From the NCBI GenBank assembly GCA_030529365.1, contig JAUMXB010000003.1:1-64000 (forward strand): a DNA stretch of 64,000 bases. The letters run 5' to 3'. Both the position numbers and the translations under genes were made by a program. The stretch's first letter is position 1. The number at the start of each line of letters is the position of its first letter. Origin of the DNA: Cardiobacteriaceae bacterium (GTDB taxonomy: Bacteria; Pseudomonadota; Gammaproteobacteria; Cardiobacteriales; Cardiobacteriaceae). A model generated the notes under the pieces. The model saw only the letters and a program-made list of their open reading frames with translations, ran no database searches and had not been told where the DNA came from. This document shows, piece by piece, positions 19,518 through 28,453 of this stretch.

Positions 19518-20807
19518 ATGTTGCGAAGACTTTGCAGCGGCGACGCGGATTTTTCCGAACGCCTGAAATCCCTGCTCAGCGTCGATCTGCGCACCCAGGA
19601 AAGCGTGCGCGAAAGTGTTGCTGCCATTCTCGCCGATGTGCGTACGCGCGGCGACGCGGCCTTGCTGGAATACAGCGCCCGTTTTGACCAGACCGATGCC
19701 GATGACGTCTCTGCGTTGCGCATTGACAAGGCGCGCTGTCTCGCGGCCTGGGAAGCGCTGGATGCGGAGACGAAAGAAGCCCTGCAAATCGCGCATGCGC
19801 GTATCACCGCCTATGCCGAGCGGCAGAAGCTGGAAGACTGGCGTTTGCAGGAAGCGGACGGCAGCTGGCTCGGGCAGCAGATCACGCCGCTCGATCGCGC
19901 CGGTATCTACGTTCCCGGCGGCAAGGCCGCCTATCCTTCTTCCGTGTTGATGAATGCGATTCCGGCGCGGGTGGCCGGCGTCAGGGAAATCGTCATGGCG
20001 GTGCCGAGTCCGGGCGGAGAAGTCAATCCGTTGGTGCTGGCCGCCGCGCATCTGTGCGAAGTGGACGAGATCTGGATGATGGGCGGGGCGCAGGCCGTTG
20101 CCGCCCTGGCATACGGCACGCAAACCATTGCCGCGGTGGACAAGATTACCGGCCCCGGCAACCAGTATGTGGCCGAAGCCAAGCGCGCGGTATTCGGCAC
20201 GGTGGGCATCGACATGATTGCCGGGCCTTCGGAAGTGGTGGTGTGGGCGGATGATGGCGCCGATCCGCGCTGGATTGCGGCGGATCTTTTTGCCCAGGCC
20301 GAGCATGACGAGATGGCGCAATCCATTCTCGTAACCTCTTCTGCGACGCTGGCCGACAAGGTGGAGGCTGCCGTGGCGGACATGTTGCCGGCGCAGCCGC
20401 GCCAGCAAGTCATTGCCGCATCCCTGCGCGGACGCGGGGCGATCATTGTTGTGGACTCTAAAGAAACAGCTCTGCAAGTTATTGATTACATCGCGCCGGA
20501 GCATCTGGAACTGCTGCTGGAAAATGCCGATGCGGTGTATTCGCGGGTGCGCCATGCGGGTGCCATTTTTATCGGCAATCATTCCAATGAAGTGTTCGGC
20601 GATTATTGCGCGGGCACCAACCATGTGCTGCCCACCTCGCGCACAGCACGCTTTGCCTCGCCGCTCGGCGTTTACGATTTTCAGAAGCGCACTTCCCTGA
20701 TGGCGCTGACGCCGGCGTTGGCGCAAAAACTGGCGCCTGTTGCCGCCCATCTTGCCGATGGCGAAGGGCTTGCGGCACACGCGCTTTCGGCGCGCCTGCG
20801 AGGCTGA
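19518..20807 (+). CDS. hisD: Histidinol dehydrogenase
   Basis: 429 residues. Oxidises histidinol to histidine in two NAD-dependent, zinc-assisted steps. Conserved blocks: RAGIYVPGGKAAYPSSVLMN, DKITGPGNQYVAEAKR, MIAGPSEV, FAQAEHDEMAQS, APEHLEL and YCAGTNHVLPT. The stop is one base before the hisC ATG. Confidence 0.98.
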   Translation: MLRRLCSGDADFSERLKSLLSVDLRTQESVRESVAAILADVRTRGDAALLEYSARFDQTDADDVSALRIDKARCLAAWEALDAETKEALQIAHARITAYAERQKLEDWRLQEADGSWLGQQITPLDRAGIYVPGGKAAYPSSVLMNAIPARVAGVREIVMAVPSPGGEVNPLVLAAAHLCEVDEIWMMGGAQAVAALAYGTQTIAAVDKITGPGNQYVAEAKRAVFGTVGIDMIAGPSEVVVWADDGADPRWIAADLFAQAEHDEMAQSILVTSSATLADKVEAAVADMLPAQPRQQVIAASLRGRGAIIVVDSKETALQVIDYIAPEHLELLLENADAVYSRVRHAGAIFIGNHSNEVFGDYCAGTNHVLPTSRTARFASPLGVYDFQKRTSLMALTPALAQKLAPVAAHLADGEGLAAHALSARLRG

Positions 20808-20808
20808 C

Positions 20809-21879
20809 ATGGACAAGATTGCACGTTGGGTGCGCCCCGCCATTCGGCAAATGCAGGCCTATGCGGTGGTCGATCTTCCCGCAGGCGCCCTGAAGCTGGA
20901 CGCCATGGAATTGCCCGCGGATTTGCCGCCGCATTTGCGTCCCCTGTGGCTGCAAACTTTGGAAAAAGTGGCGATGAACCGCTATCCCGCCGCGCACAAT
21001 GCGGCGCTGGTCGCGAATCTGCGGGATGTTTTTGCTTTGGATCCGGCGTTGCCGGTGATGTTTGGCAACGGCTCGGACGAGTTCATCCAGATTATCGCCA
21101 TGACGCTGGGCAGTGCCGACCATACCATTCTGGCGCCGGCGCCAAGTTTCGTGATGTATCGCATGGTTGCGGATATTCTCGGCATGAATTACGTGGGCGT
21201 GGATTTGCGCGAGGATTTTTCGCTGGACGCGGATGCCATGCTCGCCGCGATAACAGCGCATGAACCCGCCGTGATTTTTCTCGCCAGCCCCAACAATCCG
21301 ACCGGCAACGCGCTTGTCGAAAACGATGTGCGCCGTATCATCGAGGCCGCGCCGGGGCTGGTCGTGCTTGATGAGGCGTATTTGGCATATAGCACGGGCA
21401 GTCTCATGCACCTTGCCAGCGAATACGATAACGTCGTGGTGATGCGCACGTTGTCGAAAACAGGCTTTGCCGGTCTGCGCTTTGGCTATCTTTTCGGCAA
21501 TCCGCTGTGGATGGCGGAGCTGGACAAGGTTCGCCCGCCGTACAACGTGAATGTGCTGACGCAGGCAAGCATAGCTTTTGCGCTTGAGCATTACGCGGCG
21601 ATTGCCGCGCAGGCAGAGGAAATCGTGAGTGAGCGCGGCAAGCTGGAAGTGGCGCTTGCGCAGATGGATGGTGTCAAGGTGTATCCGTCGCAGGCGAATT
21701 TTGTCACCGTTCGTGTGGCGGATGGCAAAGGAGTTTGCGCACGGATGCGCGACGCGGGTGTATGGATCAAAAGCCTGGATGGCATGCATCCCATGCTGGG
21801 TGATTGCCTGCGTTTGACGGTCAGCAACAAAGAAGAAAACGCGCAAATGCTTGAAGCGCTCAAGGAGGCATTGCCATGA
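20809..21879 (+). CDS. hisC: Histidinol-phosphate aminotransferase
   Basis: 356 residues. PLP enzyme converting imidazole acetol phosphate to histidinol phosphate. K217 in TLSKTGFAGLRFGY is the PLP lysine; SPNNPTGN and VVLDEAYLAY bind cofactor and substrate. ATG 20809 follows the hisD stop directly, and the end overlaps the next gene by 4 bp (ATGA). Confidence 0.96.
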   Translation: MDKIARWVRPAIRQMQAYAVVDLPAGALKLDAMELPADLPPHLRPLWLQTLEKVAMNRYPAAHNAALVANLRDVFALDPALPVMFGNGSDEFIQIIAMTLGSADHTILAPAPSFVMYRMVADILGMNYVGVDLREDFSLDADAMLAAITAHEPAVIFLASPNNPTGNALVENDVRRIIEAAPGLVVLDEAYLAYSTGSLMHLASEYDNVVVMRTLSKTGFAGLRFGYLFGNPLWMAELDKVRPPYNVNVLTQASIAFALEHYAAIAAQAEEIVSERGKLEVALAQMDGVKVYPSQANFVTVRVADGKGVCARMRDAGVWIKSLDGMHPMLGDCLRLTVSNKEENAQMLEALKEALP

Positions 21880-22625
21880 TCAGCAGACAAGCGCTTGCCG
21901 ATTATTTGCAGGATTTTCTGGCCTGCGGCGAGTACCGCGATTACACGGTCAATGGGGTGCAGGTGGAAGGAAAGCCTGAAATTCGCCGCATGGTCAGCGC
22001 AGTAAGCGCTTCGCAGGCTGCCATTGCATATGCCGTCGAAATGCAGGCTGATGCCTTGCTCGTGCACCACGGCTATTTCTGGAAAGGTGAAGATGCCGCA
22101 GTGGTAGGCATGAAAAAGCGGCGTCTGGCGGCATTACTTAAGCACGACGTGAACTTGTTTGCCTATCATCTGCCGCTCGATCAGCATCCTGCACTCGGCA
22201 ATAACGCGCTTTTTGCCAAGCTTCTGCCTTTGGCGCGGGTGTGGCAATCGAAGGCGGAATCCTTGCTGTGGCACGGCGAGCTGGCAGAGTCGATGCGTTT
22301 GGATGGAGTGCGGGAAAGCTTGAGCGCAAAGCTGGACTTCCCTTGCTGCCATGTCGGCGATGGCGAAAAAACAGTGCAGCGCATCGCCTGGTGCACAGGG
22401 GCAGCGCAGGACTTTTTGCAACTTGCTGCCCAGGAGGGGGCACAGGTTTTCTGTAGTGGCGAATATGCCGAGCGTACCTATCATGAAGCCCGGGAAAACG
22501 GCTGTGCTTACATGGTCTGCGGGCATCATGCCACGGAGCGGGCGGGAATTCGGGCGCTGGGAGAGCATCTGGCAGAGAAGTTTTCGCTCTCAGTCAATTA
22601 TTTTGATGAGAAAAATCCCTTTTGA
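21876..22625 (+). CDS. Nif3-like dinuclear metal-centre protein
   Basis: 249 residues of the NIF3/YbgI family (often labelled GTP cyclohydrolase 1 type 2). Metal ligands are expected in VHHGYFW, AYHLPLDQH and GHHATER. The family SGE motif is present as SGEYAERTYHEARE. Biochemical function is not settled for the family. The start overlaps hisC by 4 bp, so it is the last gene of the murA-his transcript. Confidence 0.9.
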   Translation: MISRQALADYLQDFLACGEYRDYTVNGVQVEGKPEIRRMVSAVSASQAAIAYAVEMQADALLVHHGYFWKGEDAAVVGMKKRRLAALLKHDVNLFAYHLPLDQHPALGNNALFAKLLPLARVWQSKAESLLWHGELAESMRLDGVRESLSAKLDFPCCHVGDGEKTVQRIAWCTGAAQDFLQLAAQEGAQVFCSGEYAERTYHEARENGCAYMVCGHHATERAGIRALGEHLAEKFSLSVNYFDEKNPF

Positions 22626-22649
22626 TTTGTGATAATAAGTTATAAAATT

Positions 22650-22677
22650 TTGATAATTTATTGGCGATGTTTATAAT
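22650..22677 (+). promoter_or_regulatory. Candidate sigma-70 promoter for petABC
   Basis: TTGATA at 22650-22655, a 16-bp spacer, then a perfect TATAAT at 22672-22677, about 57 bp before the petA start in the only gap between the his and pet clusters. Confidence 0.6.
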
Positions 22678-22734
22678 ACCGTTTGGCAATGTCGCCGTAT
22701 TGATACCGTATAAATCGATGCGCGGAGAACATCA

Positions 22735-23382
22735 ATGAGTAGCAATGTAGGAAGTTTGAAACCGGCATTCAGGCCGGGGATGCAACCCGACAATCCCGGG
22801 CGAAGAAAAATGCTGGTTGCCGCATCAACGGCAGCTACAGCCGTAGGTGCAGGATTTGTTGCCGTGCCTTTTTTGGCTTCGTGGCTGCCAAGTGAGCGGG
22901 CCAAGGCAATTGGTGCGCCAGTGGAAGTGGATATCAGCAAACTGGAGGCTGGTGCACTGCAAACTACGCTCTGGCAGGGTAATGTCGTCTATATTCTGAG
23001 AAGAACAGCGGAAATGGTAGAAACCCTGGCGCAGCTCGATGGCCAGTTGCGTGATCCTGATTCCGCCGAATCCATCCAGCCCGAATATGCCAAAAATGCC
23101 GCTCGCGCCCGTCGCGATGATGTGGCGGTTATGCTCGGCATCTGTACGCATTTGGGTTGTGCGCCCAAACTGGAATCCAAAGAGCAGGGACGCAGCGATC
23201 GTGGAGATAGCGCTTGGCTTGGCGGCTTCTTCTGCCCGTGCCACGGCTCGAAATTCGATTACGCCGGACGAGTGTACAAAGGCGTGCCCGCGCCGACGAA
23301 TCTCGTTGTGCCGCCATATAAATTCGTCAATGACAATCTGGTGTTGGTAGGTGATGACAGCGAAGGAGGTTCCAATGGCTAA
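22735..23382 (+). CDS. petA: Cytochrome bc1 Rieske iron-sulfur subunit
   Basis: 215 residues. Ligands of the [2Fe-2S] cluster are C137 and H139 in CTHLGC and C167 and H170 in CPCHGS; C142 and C169 form the disulfide. A Tat-type signal anchor (GRRKMLVAA and a hydrophobic stretch at residues 23-50) holds it in the inner membrane with the cluster in the periplasm. GGAGAAC precedes ATG 22735. The stop overlaps petB. Confidence 0.98.
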   Translation: MSSNVGSLKPAFRPGMQPDNPGRRKMLVAASTAATAVGAGFVAVPFLASWLPSERAKAIGAPVEVDISKLEAGALQTTLWQGNVVYILRRTAEMVETLAQLDGQLRDPDSAESIQPEYAKNAARARRDDVAVMLGICTHLGCAPKLESKEQGRSDRGDSAWLGGFFCPCHGSKFDYAGRVYKGVPAPTNLVVPPYKFVNDNLVLVGDDSEGGSNG

Positions 23383-24625
23383 TCCTTACAAAACAACGGG
23401 ACTCCTTGGCTGGGTTGATGACCGTTTCCCGCTGACTGTGCTTTGGAACGACCACTTGGCGCGTTACTATGCACCGAAGAATTTCAATTTCTGGTACTAC
23501 TTTGGCTCACTGGCACTTTTGGTGCTGGTCAACCAGATCCTGACCGGTGTCTGGCTTGCCATGTTCTATAAGCCGAGTGCTGCCGAGGCTTTCGCCAGCG
23601 TGGAATACATCATGCGCGATGTTTCCTATGGCTGGCTGATTCGCACCATGCATTCAACTGGCGCGTCTTTCTTCTTCATTTGTGTCTATCTGCACATGTT
23701 CCGTGGTCTGCTTTACGGTTCATACCGCAAACCGCGCGAGCTGGTCTGGCTTTTCGGAGCGTTGATTTTCCTGTGCCTGATGGCTGAAGCCTTCATGGGC
23801 TATCTCCTGCCGTGGGGACAAACTTCGCTTTGGGGTGCAAAAGTCATAATCTCTCTCTTCAGTGCCATCCCGTTGGTAGGTGAGGCGCTGGTGACTTTCA
23901 TCCAGGGTGACTTCTACATTTCCGATGTCACGCTGAACCGCTTCTTCTCGCTGCATGTCATTCTGCTGCCGCTGGTGCTTGTCATGCTGGTGGCCGCGCA
24001 TATCATTGCGCTGCATGAAGTGGGTTCGAACAACCCGGATGGCATCGAAATCAAGGATCACAAAGATGAGCGCGGCGTACCGCTTGACGGCATTCCCTTC
24101 CATCCGTATTACACCGTGAAGGATTTGGTGGGTGTGGGCGTGTTCTGCTTTGTTTTCGCCCTCATCATTTTCTATATGCCGGCCTTTGGTGGTTACTTCC
24201 TCGAGTATGCCAACTTCGAACCGGCCAACCCGCAAGTCACGCCTGCGCATATTGCACCGGTATGGTATTTCGGCGCTTTCTATTCCATTTTGCGCGCGAT
24301 GGTTTGGGATTGGTTCGGTGTTCCGGCGAAACTGTGGGGCGTCATTGCCATGTTTGGTGCCGTGGCGATGATCTTCATCCTGCCATGGCTGGATCGGTCG
24401 CCCGTGAAGTCCATTCGCTACAAGGGGCCGATTTTCAAAATCGCTTTGGCACTCTTTACCGTGGCGTTCATGGTATTGACGGTACTCGGTACCAAAGCGC
24501 CAACCGCTGCCGTGACATTTTGGGCGCAGGTGATGAGCGTGGTGTATTTCGCCTTCTTCCTCCTGATGCCGTTCTACAGCAAGATCGACAAAACCAAACC
24601 AGTGCCGACCCGGGTGAAAAAATGA
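23375..24625 (+). CDS. petB: Cytochrome b of the bc1 complex
   Basis: 416 residues, about eight transmembrane helices. Haem-ligating histidine regions are in RTMHSTGASFFFICVYLHM and SLHVILLPLVLVMLVAAHI, and the Qo-site PEWY-type motif appears as PVWYF (residues ~300). A strong GAAGGAGGT at 23362-23370 precedes ATG 23375, which overlaps the petA stop by 8 bp. Confidence 0.97.
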   Translation: MANPYKTTGLLGWVDDRFPLTVLWNDHLARYYAPKNFNFWYYFGSLALLVLVNQILTGVWLAMFYKPSAAEAFASVEYIMRDVSYGWLIRTMHSTGASFFFICVYLHMFRGLLYGSYRKPRELVWLFGALIFLCLMAEAFMGYLLPWGQTSLWGAKVIISLFSAIPLVGEALVTFIQGDFYISDVTLNRFFSLHVILLPLVLVMLVAAHIIALHEVGSNNPDGIEIKDHKDERGVPLDGIPFHPYYTVKDLVGVGVFCFVFALIIFYMPAFGGYFLEYANFEPANPQVTPAHIAPVWYFGAFYSILRAMVWDWFGVPAKLWGVIAMFGAVAMIFILPWLDRSPVKSIRYKGPIFKIALALFTVAFMVLTVLGTKAPTAAVTFWAQVMSVVYFAFFLLMPFYSKIDKTKPVPTRVKK

Positions 24626-25395
24626 AAAAAATATTGCTTACCATCATGACGGCTGTGCTGGCTTGCAGCACATTCACTGCCCATGCCGCCGGAGGAGGCG
24701 GCTATCCGCACGATGCTTTTTCTGCCAATCTCAAGGACCAGGAGTCCATGCAGCGTGGCGCGAAAATGTTCGTTAACTACTGTGCAGGTTGTCATTCGCT
24801 GGAATTTCAGCGCTATAACCGTACGTTCAAGGACTTGGGCATCGTGCCGGAAGTGGGTTCGGAAAACCTGATTTTCACTGGCGCAAAAGCGGTCGAGCAG
24901 ATGCACGTTGCCATGGGCAAGGGTGATGCGGGCAAATGGTTCGGTGCACCAGCACCTGACTTGTCACTTACGGCGCGAGCCAAAGGCAGTGACTATATTT
25001 ACAATTATCTGCGAGCCTTCTATCTGGATGACAGCCGTCCTCTTGGCTTTAACAATTCTGTTTTCCCTGGTGCGAGCATGCCCAATCCCCTGTGGACGAT
25101 GCAGGGCCTGCAAAAACCGCTCTATACTGAGCGTGAGCACTGCGAAACCGTAGAAGGCAAAGAGCAATGCGGTATGGTACAGGAGCTTACAGGTTTCGAG
25201 CTGGTGGAAAAAGGAAGCATGTCATCCGCGCAGTATGAGCAGACGGTGGCTGACATCACCAACTTCCTGACCTATGTCTCCGACCCTTCCGCACTCATCC
25301 GCATGCGCATGGGACCATGGGTATTGGCGTTCATTACTTTCCTGACTTTTGTTTTCTATTTCCTCAAACGTGAATATTGGCGGGATGTCCATTAA
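24622..25395 (+). CDS. petC: Cytochrome c1
   Basis: 257 residues. Signal peptide to about residue 22, haem-binding CAGCH at residues 54-58, the axial methionine in PGASMPNPLW, and a C-terminal membrane anchor (GPWVLAFITFLTFVFYFL). It passes electrons from the Rieske centre to soluble cytochrome c. The start overlaps the petB stop as ATGA. Confidence 0.97.
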   Translation: MKKILLTIMTAVLACSTFTAHAAGGGGYPHDAFSANLKDQESMQRGAKMFVNYCAGCHSLEFQRYNRTFKDLGIVPEVGSENLIFTGAKAVEQMHVAMGKGDAGKWFGAPAPDLSLTARAKGSDYIYNYLRAFYLDDSRPLGFNNSVFPGASMPNPLWTMQGLQKPLYTEREHCETVEGKEQCGMVQELTGFELVEKGSMSSAQYEQTVADITNFLTYVSDPSALIRMRMGPWVLAFITFLTFVFYFLKREYWRDVH

Positions 25396-25398
25396 ACC

Positions 25399-26037
25399 AT
25401 GAGCATATTGACCCAAAAACGCGGTGGACTGGTTTTGGTTGGCGGTTCGCAGCACGCGGCAAGTCATCGAATTCGTCTGATTTGTCATGCCAAAGATTTG
25501 GAAATTGATTTTGAATATGTGGATCCGCTGGCATTGCCAGCGGAATTGCTGGAGATCAATCCGACCGGACGTCTGCCAACTCTGATTGACAAGGATATGG
25601 TGCTTATCAATGAGCGCGTGATTGGCGAATATCTGGACGAGCGTTTCCCGCATCCGGCATTGATGCCCATCGAAGCCAATCAGAGGGCGATGATTCGCCT
25701 TTTCTGTTTTGAACTGGAATCCCGCTGTTATAACGCGCTGGAGCTGATTGAGCAGGAAAAGCTGACGGGTGCGAAAAAGAAAGCGGCCATAGCTGAAATT
25801 CGCGACAGCATTCTGCATATGCTGCCTTTGTTCAAAGGACGGCAATATGTGATGGGCGGCGAATTGAGTCTGCTGGATTGCTGTCTGCTTCCCGTGTTGT
25901 GGCGTTTCGAGTCTTTGGGAATCGAATTGCCCAAGGGAGCATCCGCATTGGAAAAATACATGCAAACCCAGTTTGCCAGCGAATATTTCTGCAAATCTCT
26001 GACGCCTGCTGAAAAAGCATTACGGGCAACGGCTTGA
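25399..26037 (+). CDS. sspA: Stringent starvation protein A
   Basis: 212 residues with a glutathione S-transferase fold: N-terminal thioredoxin-like part (CHAKDLEIDFEYVD, NPTGRLPTLIDKD) and a C-terminal helical domain. SspA binds RNA polymerase as a transcription factor in stress and virulence. It begins 3 bp after petC and is followed at once by sspB; the petABC-sspAB order is typical of gamma- and betaproteobacteria. Confidence 0.95.
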   Translation: MSILTQKRGGLVLVGGSQHAASHRIRLICHAKDLEIDFEYVDPLALPAELLEINPTGRLPTLIDKDMVLINERVIGEYLDERFPHPALMPIEANQRAMIRLFCFELESRCYNALELIEQEKLTGAKKKAAIAEIRDSILHMLPLFKGRQYVMGGELSLLDCCLLPVLWRFESLGIELPKGASALEKYMQTQFASEYFCKSLTPAEKALRATA

Positions 26038-26044
26038 GGTCGTG

Positions 26045-26461
26045 ATGCTTTCTTCACAAAAGCCTTATCTGTTGCGGGCAATGTATGAATGGATGGTAGA
26101 TAACCATCTGATTCCACATATCGTCATTGCTGAGCCTGCCAAAAGCGGGCATGTGGCTGGCGTGCCCGCACATTTGCTGGAGCAGGATAATCTGACGCTG
26201 AATATTTCGCCGGCCGCTACGCAATCTCTCGTGATCAATAACGACGTGATTGAATTTCATGCCCGCTTTGCCGGGCAATCCCATCATGTATTCGTGGCAA
26301 TTGCGGCGGTAGTCGCCATTTATGATCGGGACAGTCAGCAAGGGCTTTCGCTTCCGCTGGAAGATTTGCCGGATAATGCTTCTGCTACGGAAATGCCATC
26401 GAATGAAAGTCACGATAAAGTTTCCAAGGCAAAGCCATCGCATTTGAAGATTGTCAAATAA
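26045..26461 (+). CDS. sspB: ClpXP protease specificity-enhancing factor SspB
   Basis: 138 residues. The N-terminal domain (SSQKPYLLRAMYEWMVDN, then AGVPAHL) binds ssrA-tagged substrates. A flexible acidic linker and a C-terminal HLKIVK (the ClpX-binding motif) follow. It delivers substrates to ClpXP. An in-frame GTG at 26042 directly precedes the ATG used. Confidence 0.95.
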   Translation: MLSSQKPYLLRAMYEWMVDNHLIPHIVIAEPAKSGHVAGVPAHLLEQDNLTLNISPAATQSLVINNDVIEFHARFAGQSHHVFVAIAAVVAIYDRDSQQGLSLPLEDLPDNASATEMPSNESHDKVSKAKPSHLKIVK

Positions 26462-26469
26462 AAATGCGA

Positions 26470-26498
26470 TTGTCAGTAAAGATAACTTTTTCTATACT
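26470..26498 (+). promoter_or_regulatory. Candidate sigma-70 promoter of the H-NS-like gene
   Basis: TTGTCA at 26470-26475, a 17-bp spacer, then TATACT at 26493-26498, 35 bp before the start at 26534. Confidence 0.65.
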
Positions 26499-26533
26499 GA
26501 GGGCTTCATTTATTGTGAAGCTGGAGAACGGGT

Positions 26534-26848
26534 ATGGAAAAATTATTCGCACAAATTGACAATCTGAATAATGATGACTTTGAATTGCTGATTAATCATA
26601 TCGACAAACAGAAGCGCAAACGTGCCCGTGATATTTTGGCTGAAGCACAGCGCCAGGCTGCCCGTTTTGTCCAGGATTTCGAAAAAGGCGTGAAAGTTCC
26701 TTCCGTCGGACGGGCGGGAAAACCGGCAAAATATGCCAATCCCAAGGATCCTGGCCAAACCTGGAGCGGTTTCGGTCGCCAGCCCGATTGGGTCAAGGAT
26801 CATGTGCTGGCTGGCGGGAACAAAGACGATCTTCTAATCCAATCCTGA
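26534..26848 (+). CDS. H-NS family nucleoid protein
   Basis: 104 residues. An N-terminal coiled-coil-like dimerisation segment is rich in Lys, Arg and Glu (residues ~15-50). The C-terminal DNA-binding domain has the H-NS core KYANPKDPGQTWSGFGRQPD. Such proteins bind AT-rich DNA and silence genes. It is a natural candidate to bind the many AT-rich intergenic repeats here, though that is speculation. It has its own promoter-like sequence and GGAGAACGGGT upstream. Confidence 0.88.
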   Translation: MEKLFAQIDNLNNDDFELLINHIDKQKRKRARDILAEAQRQAARFVQDFEKGVKVPSVGRAGKPAKYANPKDPGQTWSGFGRQPDWVKDHVLAGGNKDDLLIQS

Positions 26849-26856
26849 GTCGTGCC

Positions 26857-27267
26857 ATGAGCGAAACCGTCTTTGATTTGATATTGCGTGGTGATATTCC
26901 CTGCGCAAAGATTTATGAAGATGAGAAATTGCTTTCCTTTATGGATGCTTTTCCCCAAGCGCGCGGACATGCGTTGATTATTCCCAAGCGCAAGTGCGAA
27001 TCGCTTTTCGATATTGATGATGATTCGCTCAAGGCTATTGTGATATTCAGCCGCAAATTGGCTGTGGCGCAACGCAAGGTTTTGCAGGCGGATGGCATTC
27101 GCGTTTGCCAGTTTAATGGCGCAGCAGCCGGGCAATCGGTTTTTTATTACCACATGCATTTGATTCCGATGTGGCAAGGAAAGTCTCTTTCTGAACATGG
27201 CGGAAAGATGGCTGATGCGAATGAATTGACCGTATTGGCGCGTCAATTGGCCGAGGCATTACCATGA
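26857..27267 (+). CDS. HIT-family protein with altered triad
   Basis: 136 residues. HIT fold: ARGHALIIPKR, FNGAAAGQSVFYYHMHLIP. The usual H-x-H-x-H triad reads Y97-x-H99-x-H101, so the first His is a Tyr while the catalytic middle His remains. The family hydrolyses nucleotide conjugates (Hint/Fhit type). ATG 26857 lies 8 bp after the H-NS-like gene, and the stop overlaps argC. Confidence 0.88.
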   Translation: MSETVFDLILRGDIPCAKIYEDEKLLSFMDAFPQARGHALIIPKRKCESLFDIDDDSLKAIVIFSRKLAVAQRKVLQADGIRVCQFNGAAAGQSVFYYHMHLIPMWQGKSLSEHGGKMADANELTVLARQLAEALP

Positions 27268-28304
27268 TGAAACGGCAGGCAGCCATTATCGGGGCGACGG
27301 GTTATACTGGCGCGGAATTGCTGCGGCTTTTGCATGTGCATCCTCAGGTGGACGTGGTGGCCGTGACGTCGCGCCAATATGCCGGACAGCGTATGAGCGG
27401 CATGTATCCGCATTTGCATGGCTTGCGGGATTTGGTTTTTACGACCCCGGACGATGTGCTGGCAACGGCTCCCGATGTGGTTTTCTTTGCCACGCCGCAT
27501 GGTGTCTGCATGGATGAAGCGCAGCGTTTTTTGGACCGGGACTGCAAGATTGTGGACTTGTCTGCGGATTTCCGTTTGCGCGATACGGCGCTTTTTGCCA
27601 AATGGTATGGCATGGAGCACCGCGCGCCGGCATTGTTGGCAGAAGCGGTTTATGGCTTGCCGGAGTATTATCGCGAAGCGATTCGCAAGGCGCGGTTGGT
27701 AGGTAACCCCGGCTGCTATCCGACGGCGGTACAGATCGGTTTCAAGCCACTGCTGCAAGCCGGTCTCATTCCGCACCAGGGATTGATTGCCGATGTGAAA
27801 TCCGGCGTTTCTGGCGCCGGACGCGAAGCGAAGACGGCCAATCTCTATGCTGAAGTCAGCGAAAATTTCAAGATCTATGGCGTGGCGCAAGGGCATCGGC
27901 ATCAGGTGGAAGTGGAGCAGGGGCTTTCGCAAGTGGCTGGCGGAAAGGTGCATTGCACTTTCGTGCCGCATCTGCTGCCCATGATTCGCGGCATCGAGGC
28001 CACGCTGTATGCGCCGTGCAGCGCGTCGCTCGCCGATATTCATGCGCTCTATGTGGAAGCCTACGCCGATGAGCCGTTTGTTGAGGTGCTGCCGCTGGGC
28101 GTGCACCCGGAAACGCGTTTTGCGCGTGGCAGTAATCGCGTGGTGCTTGGTGTGTTCAAATCCGTCGATGACAGTCAGGTGATTGTGTCGGCGGTTGAGG
28201 ACAATCTTGTCAAAGGCGCTGCCGGGCAGGCCGTGCAAAACATGAATTTGATGCTGGGGCTTGCGGAAGAGGCGGGGCTTTCCTGCTTCCCGTGGGTGCC
28301 TTGA
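27264..28304 (+). CDS. argC: N-acetyl-gamma-glutamyl-phosphate reductase
   Basis: 346 residues. Third step of arginine synthesis (NADPH-dependent). The N-terminal nucleotide motif is GATGYTGAELLRLL; the catalytic cysteine is C151 in GNPGCYPTA; HRHQVEVEQGL and VPHLLPMIRGI are conserved. The start overlaps the HIT gene stop by 4 bp. No other arg gene is adjacent. Confidence 0.97.
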   Translation: MMKRQAAIIGATGYTGAELLRLLHVHPQVDVVAVTSRQYAGQRMSGMYPHLHGLRDLVFTTPDDVLATAPDVVFFATPHGVCMDEAQRFLDRDCKIVDLSADFRLRDTALFAKWYGMEHRAPALLAEAVYGLPEYYREAIRKARLVGNPGCYPTAVQIGFKPLLQAGLIPHQGLIADVKSGVSGAGREAKTANLYAEVSENFKIYGVAQGHRHQVEVEQGLSQVAGGKVHCTFVPHLLPMIRGIEATLYAPCSASLADIHALYVEAYADEPFVEVLPLGVHPETRFARGSNRVVLGVFKSVDDSQVIVSAVEDNLVKGAAGQAVQNMNLMLGLAEEAGLSCFPWVP

Positions 28305-28319
28305 TTCATAGTTTGGATT

Positions 28320-28405
28320 AAAATAGTTATTTTTTATCATGATAAGCGCTTATTGATGGTAAAAATCATCTATATTAAGCGCTTGGTATAGTAATTTTTT
28401 ATCAT
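28320..28405. repeat. Paired AAGCGCTT element, copy 8
   Basis: Cores at 28344 and 28377, 33 bp apart (the widest clear pair). Arms ATTTTTTATCA and GATGGTAAAAAT. It lies between argC and folD. Confidence 0.87.
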
Positions 28406-28453
28406 AACGGCCGTATCAATGATACGGCTTTTCAGGTAAATCGGGAGACAGTA

